Below, one piece after another: positions 56,672-63,990 of a stretch of 64,000 nt of DNA. Source of the DNA: Chryseobacterium luteum (lineage in GTDB: Bacteria; Bacteroidota; Bacteroidia; Flavobacteriales; Weeksellaceae); NCBI RefSeq assembly GCF_000737785.1, contig NZ_JPRO01000001.1, positions 186,001 through 250,000 of the forward strand. The letters are read 5' to 3'. The stretch's first letter is position 1. Every line of letters begins with the position of its first letter. Made by a program: the position numbers and the translations under genes. The notes beneath the pieces are model-generated. The model was not told where the DNA came from. It ran no database searches and saw only the letters and a list, made by a program, of their open reading frames with translations.

Positions 56672-57200
56672 ATGAAAGATTATTACAGGTTAACCGATAT
56701 TCAGAAAGTGAATATTTCACAAAATTTAATTGATATTTTTGAAAAAGACATTTGTCCAACTCGTGAAACGATTACTTTTATTTGTAATTGGATATTGACT
56801 GACCGTAGGGAAAAGTTTAAGGCTTATTTGGATTAATTATGAAATAATAGAGTCTAGTTATGATGAATTTGGTAATCCTGTTTCCGAAACTGATTGGCAA
56901 GAAATCGATGAGAAATTACTAAAGAATTTTATTGAAGAAGCATTGAAATTACGAGGTAGCATATATTTTGATCCCGCTATAATTCCAATTATTGAATTTG
57001 CTAGTAACATAAGAAAAGATATTATTTTGCTAAAACAGAGAGCTAAAGAATTTTCTTCTGAAGTTAACAGTCAATATAATAATCTATTGGTTGATGGTGA
57101 ACAAGAAAGTGTTGGAAAATTACTAGCAGACTTACAGACTGAAATTAATGATAGGCTTTCAATAGCTAAACGTGAAATAGACATGTTTTATGACGTTTAA
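56672..57200 (+). pseudogene. Frameshifted small gene, cargo unit 5
   Basis: The ATG at 56672 opens a 54-codon frame ending at the TAA at 56834-56836. The next frame is open from 56799 to 57200 with no ATG upstream of its conserved-looking part (INYEIIESSYDEFGNPVSET and on); its only candidate starts are TTG codons, for example at 56943. The simplest reading is one gene of about 175 residues broken by a single base indel near 56830. It fits the unit spacing of the array. Family unknown; a sequencing error is an alternative. Confidence 0.6.
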
Positions 57201-57314
57201 TTAAATCATCAACTTAAAAAATCAGCTAATTATAAAATAAATAGAGATAATTTCAGAAAACTATAAAAATTCTAACTAATTAAACAAAATTTTCACATTA
57301 AAAACATAATTATA

Positions 57315-57551
57315 ATGAGTACTAACAACGTTTCAATTGGAAAAACTACTGATTCCTTCGAAGATCTTCAAATTTTAAGTCAAAAAGAGGCTGAAAAAAT
57401 TGCCAAAACACTTGAGATTAAAGAAGGAGAAAAACTCAGTTTTGGATTTTGGACTTCCGATTTTCCAGAATTAATTTGCGAAGCTGTATTTGGCAAAAAT
57501 GAAGAAGGTAACATAGAATTCAAACTTGATTTTGAACAAACAACACTATAA
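57315..57551 (+). CDS. Small acidic protein, cargo unit 6, unknown
   Basis: 78 residues, acidic, no signal or membrane helix. It has LSFGFWTSDFPELICEAVFG in the middle and starts with MSTNNVSIGKTTDSFEDL. Nothing marks its function. A weak boundary repeat (57212) lies before it and an exact one (57605) after it. Confidence 0.55.
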   Translation: MSTNNVSIGKTTDSFEDLQILSQKEAEKIAKTLEIKEGEKLSFGFWTSDFPELICEAVFGKNEEGNIEFKLDFEQTTL

Positions 57552-57677
57552 GCAAAAACACCTTCACATAGCATCGGCTTGTAAAAAAATTAATTGACAT
57601 TAAATCTCAAAAAACGATGAAATGCGCCAATAGATTACGTATTAACAACACACCTTTGATAAATATCTATAAATACT

Positions 57678-58214
57678 ATGAAACAAAAGAAGAAAATCTT
57701 TGAACAACATCTATATCATAATATAGAAGACGAGGAAAAGACAGAAGAATATCTTGACAGCTCTCTTCCACTTATTGGCTTAGTAGTAATGTATTTTAAT
57801 GGTCTGGAAAAATCCTTAGATAGTATAATATGCGAAATTTTTACTGACAGATCCGACTCAACAGGATTAATCGTATTACATAAAATGTCATATGCCACTA
57901 AGGTAGAGTTATTTAAAAGATTTAGTGAGGATTTCCATTTTGCTTGTGATGTTGAGATTGAAGGTTATCAAAAGTTAATAGGAGATCTCAGAGAGAGTGG
58001 AAGATTACGAAACCTTGTAGTACATGCTGATTGGGAAAATACCGATGACGATGGTTATACCTATGTGAATTTAAAGATTTCAAAAAATGGAATGGAACAA
58101 GAATATATTCAATTCTCTGAAGATTCTCTGAAAGAAATTATTGACTTAATCATTACAACTCGAGATGAATTACGAGATTATTGGGAAAAACGTAATGAAG
58201 AACTATATAAATAA
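57678..58214 (+). CDS. HEPN-like protein (Rx4H), cargo unit 7
   Basis: 178 residues, helical with a two-helix core (PLIGLVVMYFNGLEKSLDSI). The motif GRLRNLVVHADWE has R111 and H116 spaced as in HEPN domains, preceded by IGDLRESGRL. An exact boundary repeat lies 60 bp before its start. Likely an RNase-type effector by analogy; not proven. Confidence 0.6.
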   Translation: MKQKKKIFEQHLYHNIEDEEKTEEYLDSSLPLIGLVVMYFNGLEKSLDSIICEIFTDRSDSTGLIVLHKMSYATKVELFKRFSEDFHFACDVEIEGYQKLIGDLRESGRLRNLVVHADWENTDDDGYTYVNLKISKNGMEQEYIQFSEDSLKEIIDLIITTRDELRDYWEKRNEELYK

Positions 58215-58260
58215 ACCTTTGAAACTCTACTAAATTACTCGAATCTCAAAACTACAAATA

Positions 58261-58779
58261 ATGAAAAATATTATTGAAGAATTTAGAAATGAGCTAATTA
58301 ACCATTATAAAGCTTTTAGGTTTTCTCATTACGCTTTGCACAATTTAGGTGATGTTTATAAAGACTGGAAATCTAATCATCCTGAGCTTAAAAACTTCGT
58401 AATAGAAGATCAAGATTTTAATATTACCATAAGGTTCAATGAAGCTGAAATATCTGAGACAGAAGAAGAGGGACTGTATCAAAGAATTTTAGCTGGGAGT
58501 ACCATTGCAACATTTTATAATATATGGGAGGATAAATATAGAAAGAAGATTGCAGAAGAAAAAGGTGTTGAAAAAAATGATATTAAAAATGAATTGTTTT
58601 ACGAGCTAAATAAAATAAGGCAGGCTGTAATTCATAATAATTTCAACAAAACTTCCAAGCTTAAAGATTTAGAATTACTCTCGTTTATATTAATTGAGAA
58701 TACATTTAAATTAGGAAGCTCAGAAGTAGAAAAAATTTACCAATTGCTTTTACTAGAATTAGATTCTCTCTCAGCTTAA
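58261..58779 (+). CDS. HEPN-like protein (Rx4H), cargo unit 8 (last unit)
   Basis: 172 residues, helical. ELNKIRQAVIHNNFNK has R120 and H125, the HEPN spacing. The N-terminal half (NELINHYKAFRFSHYALHNL) is helical too. It resembles small HEPN-fold proteins of defence islands. The last boundary repeat at 58804 follows it, 24 bp past the stop, with no gene beyond to the transposon end. Confidence 0.6.
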   Translation: MKNIIEEFRNELINHYKAFRFSHYALHNLGDVYKDWKSNHPELKNFVIEDQDFNITIRFNEAEISETEEEGLYQRILAGSTIATFYNIWEDKYRKKIAEEKGVEKNDIKNELFYELNKIRQAVIHNNFNKTSKLKDLELLSFILIENTFKLGSSEVEKIYQLLLLELDSLSA

Positions 58780-58862
58780 CAATTGATAGTAGATAAAACT
58801 GAATCTCAAAAAACGACATTTTTACTATATATGAATAAATTATAGAATCTATATTTGTTACT

Positions 58863-58907
58863 TTATCATTTCGTATTGTAAATTATCATTTTCTTTTGTA
58901 ACTGACA
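58863..58907 (-). repeat. Right transposon end with two TnsB-type sites
   Basis: Read inward, the end starts TGTCAGTTAC at 58907; ATGATAA is at 58883-58889 (18 bp in, the same as on the left) and 58863-58869. These match the left-end sites. Confidence 0.75.
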
Positions 58908-59417
58908 TCCTTCGTTAAAAAAATCAATTACTTCTTTAATATTTTCGACGCCGTAAACCTCAAGGTTATCTACAATTGCTGCTTCACGGGTGTTTTGCAC
59001 AGGAAGTATAATTCCTTTGAAGCCTTCTTCCCGTGCCTGGATCGCTATGGGCAACACTCCTTTTATGGGCTGCAGGCTTCCATCAAGGGAAAGTTCACCC
59101 ATAATAATATAATCATTGATATTTTCAGCAAGGATCTGATCTGAAGCAGCAAGAATCCCTATCGCAATGGAAAGGTCGTAAGCGGCCCCTTCTTTCCTAA
59201 GATCTGCAGGAGCCATATTAATCGTAATTTTTTTACCAGGGATTTTGTACCCCACGTTCTTCAGGGCAGCGGAGATTCTGTAACTGCTTTCTTTGATGGC
59301 ATTATCGGGAAGTCCGACAAGATGATACCCCACTCCTCCCGTGTCCACATTTACTTCAATAGTAATGGTTTGCGCAGCTACTCCGAAGATGGCGCTTCCA
59401 TAAATTTTAACTAACAT
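58866..59417 (-). pseudogene. comM: comM/yifB 5' part, right of the transposon
   Basis: From the ATG at 59417 (MLVKIYGSAIFGVAAQ), 170 codons of ComM run to 58908: VDTGGVGYHLVGLPDNAIKE, KKITINMAPADLRKEGAAYD, GILAASDQILAEN and VIDFFNEG. After that the frame enters the transposon end and makes 13 foreign residues to a stop at 58866. It therefore lacks the Walker A motif and the AAA+ core. It could still make a truncated 183-residue protein with the N-terminal S5-like domain. Confidence 0.93.
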
Positions 59418-59525
59418 GATTGGTGTTTTTTTGTAAAAATAAATAATATAATATTTCAAAAAATCAGCGTTTTCATGAATAGTTTTTGGATTCAAAATGC
59501 ATTTAAAAAAAATTATTCTTAAAAA

Positions 59526-59567
59526 AGACAAGCCGATACAGACCATCTCTATACCGGCTTATCATGA
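59526..59567 (-). terminator. Terminator of the T9SS gene
   Basis: On the minus strand AAGCCG... / ...CGGCTT stem (with a bulge) followed by a T run, downstream of the gene at 59601. Confidence 0.6.
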
Positions 59568-59600
59568 TTAAAAAAAACTAACTAAGGATGATTTATGCTA

Positions 59601-60563
59601 TTATTTTTTGATGAATTTATTCTTATAGGTATTACCGTCTGAGTTTTTGGAAAGAATAATATAGTTTCCGGGTACAAGTCTGCTCACATCAATGGCATCA
59701 TTAAAGCGGTGATCATTTTTTTTCAGAACTACTTTTCCTGACATGTCAATAATGGAGATCTCTTTGTAGGTTTTGTCGGATTCTTTTCCGATATAAAGAA
59801 ACTGCGCGGCCGGGTTTGGATATATTTTCAGGCTGTTTTCTTTGCGCTTTGCTTCATCTGTTCCCAGGCTGCAAATTTCCCAGTTGCCAAAATTCAGCTT
59901 TATAAAATTTCCTGAACCTAAAAATTCACACTGATCCGGGCAATACTCTGTACAGGCATAGAATCCGTATTCTCCAGATTCTGTAGCGGTATAAGAATCT
60001 CCGGCCGCACCATTGATTACACAGGGATCTCCGGGGGAAGGTGGCGGGCTGCCCGGAATACATTTATACCAGATATGGCTGCCATAGAGGTCCGGAAAGA
60101 CATCATCAAATTTTACGGAGGCTCCGGCACAGATATTATATTCTCCCGGTCCCACTTCGGAAAAAGTTCCGGGTGTAAACGTGCTGAGCATGGAAGGAAG
60201 CGCATAGACAAATCCGTCTGCCATAACAGCCGGACTTTCTGCCACACAGTCGCCCTGTGTAACGGCCACTTTAAAATAATAAAGCTGGTCATCAGTTCCA
60301 TTGATGGTCAGTGTTTGTGAAGTTGCCCCGGGAATAGCGGTCCAGGGGTTGGTATTAGGTGTCTGCCAGGTCCATTCCTGTTTGTACCACTGGTAGCTTC
60401 CGAATGTCTGTGTAGAAAGTATCTCTACTTCGGTATTGCAGAACAGAATTTTATCCGGAAACTTTACGCCCAGCCTGGGGCTTGTGATGGTTGGATTACA
60501 CTGTGCTTTTATATTCATAAGGGTCATGAACAGAAAAGCCAAAAAAATCAGTTTTGGTTTCAT
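59601..60563 (-). CDS. T9SS type A sorting-domain protein with Ig-like domains
   Basis: 320 residues. Signal peptide (ending MNIKAQ), then two Ig-like/PKD-type repeats with many Cys, Trp and Gly (SYQWYKQEWTWQ-like QSYQW pattern; ATSQTLTINGTDDQLYYF) and a C-terminal type A sorting domain: LKIYPNPAAQFLYIGKES, ISIIDMSGKVVLKK and NTYKNKFIKK. Exported across the outer membrane by the type IX system and anchored on the surface. It follows the anti-sigma gene 42 bp after its stop, same strand. Confidence 0.85.
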   Translation of the reverse strand: MKPKLIFLAFLFMTLMNIKAQCNPTITSPRLGVKFPDKILFCNTEVEILSTQTFGSYQWYKQEWTWQTPNTNPWTAIPGATSQTLTINGTDDQLYYFKVAVTQGDCVAESPAVMADGFVYALPSMLSTFTPGTFSEVGPGEYNICAGASVKFDDVFPDLYGSHIWYKCIPGSPPPSPGDPCVINGAAGDSYTATESGEYGFYACTEYCPDQCEFLGSGNFIKLNFGNWEICSLGTDEAKRKENSLKIYPNPAAQFLYIGKESDKTYKEISIIDMSGKVVLKKNDHRFNDAIDVSRLVPGNYIILSKNSDGNTYKNKFIKK

Positions 60564-60605
60564 ATTTCAATATTTAATGGTTGTGTTTAGTCTTACTCAG
60601 CGGTA

Positions 60606-61997
60606 TCAGTCCAGTAAAAGCCTGATCCCGAATTTCATATTAAAGTTTAAAGGTTGTTCTTTGTAAATGGTATTGAGCTGACTGTCGTTTTTAAAATGGT
60701 ACCCGATTCCGGGCTCTGCATATATTCCGATCTTATCAATAACTTTCATCTGGAGTCCTACGGCGGAATTCACAGAAAACTGTACAGGCTTAATATCAAG
60801 ACGCTCATCCTGCTCGTCCTGCACCTCATCATTTACTATATATTTTGTCTTAAGCTTTCCTGCTATTGCTTTTTCGGCAAGCACTCCTCCAGTAACATAG
60901 GCTGTAAAACGTCCTTTCTGAATGATATTATAGTTGACCTGCACCGGAATACCTATATAATGAATGCTCTGATCCCCTTTTATATAGTTTGAATTGCTTC
61001 CGGAGTGAAGTTCTGAAGTCAGTTTTGTATAATTGATACCGGTCCCTATTCCCCATTTTTTTCCAAGGCTATAATACACAGAAACTCCAAAAGTAACGGG
61101 AATTTTATGCCTTATCCTTGCTTCAACTTCTTTGCTTTGGTTAGCCAGCAGAACTTCTGTGAGCGGATCGGTTTCTGTTCCGGAGACCCACATCTCACTA
61201 AAAACCATGGGGTTTCCACTGATGGAGGCATAGCCCGGAAATTTCTGGTCGGCGGAATTTGAAGACACATTTCCCGTAAGCATACTCAGCATCCATTTTC
61301 CGGACTGACGACCGAAAACTTTAGGTTTATCATGACTGGCATATTTTTCCGGAAGCTTATTTTCATTATTATTAAAAATTACACCTCCGTCTTGTTCTTT
61401 TTTCAGTACAGGATTTTCATTAACCGAAGAAGGCGGGACATCAGCAGGTGACTTTTTTTCTGTTAAAAGGATTGGATTATTTTCTTTTTCTGAAGACGCT
61501 GATGTTATCTTATTATTATCAATAGTTTCTTTACTGAATACATTTTCTAAAACAGCACTGATGCCGGTTTTCTCTGTCGATATATCTCCCTGACTGCCAT
61601 ATTTCTCGTCCAATTCGGTATTGGTCTGATCTGCTGTATTTGTTTTTACGGATTCTGTAGTTCTGCTGCCTGATTCTTTAATGCTGCCTGTATTTTTAGT
61701 TATTTTAGATGTCTTGTTTTCTTCATTCATATCCAGCAGGAGTTTTCCTGTAAAAAACAGCATAGCAATGGCTGCTGCAATTCCACCGATACGGTACAGC
61801 AGAGAGCTTTTTTTACCGGAAGAAGCCGTTTCATTTTCTTTTCTGGCATCAGCTTCAGGCATCATGGCTCCAGCCATTCCGTTTTCCTTTTCTCCGGAAA
61901 AAAGTTCATCTTTAATATCTTCCCACAGCCCATCCGGAATATCTTCTTCGTGGTCTTCCATTTTCCTGTGCAGATCATTCAGCCACCGATTATTCAT
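60606..61997 (-). CDS. Anti-sigma-like membrane protein with C-terminal outer-membrane-barrel-type domain
   Basis: 463 residues. Its ATG lies inside the ECF sigma gene (8-bp overlap 61990-61997), the typical sigma/anti-sigma coupling. The N-terminal 70 residues (DIPDGLWEDIKDELF) resemble cytoplasmic anti-sigma helices. One membrane helix (about 68-90: RIGGIAAAIAMLFFTGKLLL). Then a long disordered Asn/Ser/Lys stretch, and from about residue 270 a beta-rich region with conserved GYHFKNDSQLNTIYKE and the ending FGIRLLLD, like an outer-membrane porin-family barrel. The combination in one protein is unusual. Confidence 0.75.
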   Translation of the reverse strand: MNNRWLNDLHRKMEDHEEDIPDGLWEDIKDELFSGEKENGMAGAMMPEADARKENETASSGKKSSLLYRIGGIAAAIAMLFFTGKLLLDMNEENKTSKITKNTGSIKESGSRTTESVKTNTADQTNTELDEKYGSQGDISTEKTGISAVLENVFSKETIDNNKITSASSEKENNPILLTEKKSPADVPPSSVNENPVLKKEQDGGVIFNNNENKLPEKYASHDKPKVFGRQSGKWMLSMLTGNVSSNSADQKFPGYASISGNPMVFSEMWVSGTETDPLTEVLLANQSKEVEARIRHKIPVTFGVSVYYSLGKKWGIGTGINYTKLTSELHSGSNSNYIKGDQSIHYIGIPVQVNYNIIQKGRFTAYVTGGVLAEKAIAGKLKTKYIVNDEVQDEQDERLDIKPVQFSVNSAVGLQMKVIDKIGIYAEPGIGYHFKNDSQLNTIYKEQPLNFNMKFGIRLLLD

Positions 61998-62556
61998 ATT
62001 GTGCTTTTTTTGACATTTTAAATTCTTTAATTTTCTGAATAAGCAGTCCTTTTGCCCTATGAAGCTGTGAGGCGGAAGAATTTTCTGCTATTCCCAAAAG
62101 CCCGGCAATCTCTTTATGGCTTTTTTTCTCAAATACAAACAGGTTAAAAACGGTTCTGTACCCATCAGGAAGCGACCGGATCATTTTCATAATGGCCGCC
62201 TGGGGAATTTCCTCAAGATCAGGTTCCTCCTCATTGGGGATGTCCGGAAGTTCTGTAAGATCATCTTTTGTTGTAATGCCGGAATGCTGCTTTATATGTT
62301 TTAAAGCTTCGTTTACGGTGATCCGGATCATCCATGCTTTCAAAGAACCGCTGCCTCTGTATTCAAATGCTGCTATGGAGCGGAACATTTTGATAAAGCT
62401 GTTCTGAAGAACGTCATGAACGTCATCCTTTTCTGAAAGATAACGGGAACAGACCCCGGCAAGGTTTCCGGAATAGTTTCCGAAAAGCTCTTTCCAGGCA
62501 GCTTCTTCCTTCGTGAGAAGGCGTCTGATCAAAATCTGCTCCTTGTTTTCTTCCAT
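61990..62556 (-). CDS. RNA polymerase ECF-type sigma factor
   Basis: 188 residues. Sigma-70 region 2 at about residues 30-95 (YLSEKDDVHDVLQNSFIKMF, SGSLKAWMIRITVNEALKHI), region 4 at about 120-180 (LPDGYRTVFNLFVFEKKSHKEIAGLLGIAENSSASQLHRAKGLL). It is followed at once by its probable anti-sigma partner, and probably controls that gene plus the T9SS gene behind it. Confidence 0.94.
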   Translation of the reverse strand: MEENKEQILIRRLLTKEEAAWKELFGNYSGNLAGVCSRYLSEKDDVHDVLQNSFIKMFRSIAAFEYRGSGSLKAWMIRITVNEALKHIKQHSGITTKDDLTELPDIPNEEEPDLEEIPQAAIMKMIRSLPDGYRTVFNLFVFEKKSHKEIAGLLGIAENSSASQLHRAKGLLIQKIKEFKMSKKAQYE

Positions 62557-62648
62557 GTACGACTTGGGTCCGGTTTAACACCGATTAAAATTTTAAAACA
62601 AAAATAAACTGCATCCGGCAAACCACAATCTATTGTTTATATTACTTA

Positions 62649-63230
62649 TCAATTAGTTTTTATACAGTATGGGAAATTATAGTTGATGGCCTCAAAAGGA
62701 CTTAATTCCGTTCCATTTACAGTTATTTTTTCGGCCGCCAAAGCAAATCTCAGCGTATGATCCAATCCTATAAAGTATCCTTTCTGCTTTGCCGCGACTG
62801 TTACCACTGTCTTTTTATTTACTCCGTCTACCGGGATCTGAAGCTCAAGCTCTTTAGGGCTAAAAGTGAGTTCTATCCAGTTTTTATCAGCATTCAATAC
62901 TGTTGTATAATTCAGATTGTATTTCACTTTTCCCATCGCGGCCAAGGCATCCCGTGTTTTTACCGGATCCTTTACTACTGCCATTACGATTTCTTTTAAA
63001 GGAAATTCCGGAAATGTCAGAGTGTCTTTTTTTATTTTAAAGTCTACAACTTTCTCGGCTCTGAACTCCCCCTGCACGGTGATCAGCCTTCCTTTATAAT
63101 TGCCGTTAACGTCTTCCAGCTTTACGGGTGGCACTTCTATCCTGTCCCCGTTCATGCACGAGAACAGGGAGAAGATGATGGATACAATCAAAACGGTGGT
63201 AATGATCTTAAGTACTATTGAATTCTTCAT
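62649..63230 (-). CDS. DUF4840 family lipoprotein
   Basis: 193 residues from the ATG at 63230. Lipoprotein-type signal with a Cys in SLFSCMNG at about residue 24. The domain (ELEDVNGNYKGRLITVQGEF-type start, VKYNLNYTTVLNADKNWIELTF, YFIGLDHTLRFALAAEKITV, FEAINYNFPYCIKTN) matches DUF4840, which is restricted to Bacteroidota. Function unknown. Encoded alone. The adjacent 226 bp to the immunity remnant show only a terminator. Confidence 0.78.
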   Translation of the reverse strand: MKNSIVLKIITTVLIVSIIFSLFSCMNGDRIEVPPVKLEDVNGNYKGRLITVQGEFRAEKVVDFKIKKDTLTFPEFPLKEIVMAVVKDPVKTRDALAAMGKVKYNLNYTTVLNADKNWIELTFSPKELELQIPVDGVNKKTVVTVAAKQKGYFIGLDHTLRFALAAEKITVNGTELSPFEAINYNFPYCIKTN

Positions 63231-63387
63231 TTCATTATTTTTTACATTAAACATTAATTGTATTGAGTACTCATGTATAAAATCCGTTTTTTAGAAAATC
63301 TTGCGTGGAATTTCGAAAAAAGAATAAAATTTTATTGTAATACGTTGATTTACTGAAAATAAAATGTTATAATTTATTTTTGGGAAA

Positions 63388-63415
63388 TAAAAAACCAGCG
63401 TGAGTTTTACGCTGG
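63388..63415 (-). terminator. Terminator of the toxin-immunity remnant
   Basis: CCAGCG / CGCTGG stem with a 9-base loop; the minus-strand copy is followed by a run of T. Confidence 0.7.
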
Positions 63416-63480
63416 ATATATATGGGGTTAATGGGGTAAAAGGTGTCGGTTTTATTTTTTTGTGGGGGAATTACTGCTTT

Positions 63481-63819
63481 TTATTTATAATCAAATCTAT
63501 CTTCATCTGGATACCAATAGAGATCTAAACTAGGAGTCATCGTCCCGTTTTCATAAGATTCTATATCATCTTCTAATCTAGCTGAGGTACTAAAACTAAC
63601 CACTCTGCCTTTTTATTTTTCTACTAAAAAAGGAGCATTGCCTCCCAGTTCATATTTAAATTCTCCTGTTAAAATGAATTTTTTAGAATTAAAAAAATAA
63701 ATATTGCCATACGGTTTTTTAATAGTATCGTCTGAATATATCATTGCCTCAATACTGCCTTCTCCTATTTTTTTCAAATAACGCTCTGCTATTTGCAACA
63801 TTTCTTTGTCTGTTAACAT
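63481..63819 (-). pseudogene. Imm35-type immunity protein with in-frame premature stop
   Basis: The first 68 residues (MLTDKEMLQIAERYLKKIGE start, NIYFFNSKKFILTGEFKYELGGNAPFLVEK) match the Imm35/YrhB-like family. A TAA at 63613-63615 ends this ORF, but the same frame continues for 44 codons with KGRVVSFSTSARLEDDIESY and the ending DEDRFDYK, which completes the family domain. One nonsense change explains it. Either the gene is dead, or a truncated protein is made. Confidence 0.75.
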
Positions 63820-63852
63820 AAAAATCTCTTTAATTTATTACCTTACTTGCTT

Positions 63853-63990
63853 TTATGTACATAAACTTTTATTAGCATATTCTCTTGTTTGACCGAATAT
63901 AACATACTCTCCTGTCTGACCATCAAATAAATGTGTGTTTTTTAATTCTTTTGGCAGAATCTTAAACTTTGTAAAAGGATGTCTTTGTAT
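63853..63990 (-). pseudogene. C-terminal toxin-like fragment
   Basis: Open from 63990 to the TAA at 63853-63855 with 45 residues: IQRHPFTKFKILPKELKN and on through HLFDGQTGEYVIFGQTREY. An in-frame TGA at 63991-63993 and no ATG make it a fragment. It has the look of a polymorphic toxin C-terminal end (contact-dependent or Rhs type). It lies directly before the Imm35 remnant, the usual order toxin then immunity. The upstream part lies outside the window. Confidence 0.5.

Larger units (their letters stand above)
53293..58816 (+). repeat. Boundary direct repeats TCTCAAAAAAYGA at every cargo ORF junction
   Basis: Exact 13-base copies (Y = C or T): 54588-54600, 55857-55869, 56655-56667, 57605-57617 and 58804-58816. 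Near copies: 54238-54250 (TCTTAAAAAATGA), 53293-53304 (TCTTGAAAACGA), 58244-58254 (TCTCAAAACTA), and a weak one at 57212-57224 (ACTTAAAAAATCA). Each lies 0-55 bp after a stop codon and 0-110 bp before the next start, one per boundary, with the last after the final gene. The stop codon is often part of it. They are all in the same orientation. Possible boundary marks of exchangeable units, or a shared translation/mRNA element. No paired inverted core sites of integron attC type are visible. Confidence 0.75.
45957..58907 (+). mobile_element. Tn7-like transposon in comM (TnsABC-TniQ plus TnsE-like, defence cargo)
   Basis: 12,951 bp, AT-rich compared with both flanks. The left end begins TGTAACTTAG at 45957 and the right end, read inward, begins TGTCAGTTAC at 58907; both have ATGATAA exactly 18 bp in, with a second ATGATAA copy at 46018 and 58863. 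Of the first 25 positions, 18 match between ends. Genes tnsA, tnsB, tnsC and tniQ run left to right with overlaps, followed by the converging tnsE-like gene, a nuclease, a resolvase and eight cargo units. No Cas genes are present. Element ends and gene set are seen; the comM target preference is inferred (Tn7-like elements in comM are known in Acinetobacter). Confidence 0.88.

Noticed and set aside
57617..57703. 28-codon ORF starting in the boundary repeat at 57617
   Set aside because: Too short, overlaps the next unit, and its coding pattern is not convincing.
53293..58816. CRISPR array for the repeated TCTCAAAAAAYGA motif
   Set aside because: The spacing is 250-1,300 bp and irregular and the gaps hold whole genes; no cas gene is present.
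53293..58816. Integron with attC sites
   Set aside because: No tyrosine integrase, and I could not find the paired inverted core sites (RYYYAAC/GTTRRRY) around the repeats.
45957..58907. CRISPR-associated transposon (CAST)
   Set aside because: No Cas12k or Cascade genes; target choice seems to be by TniQ alone.
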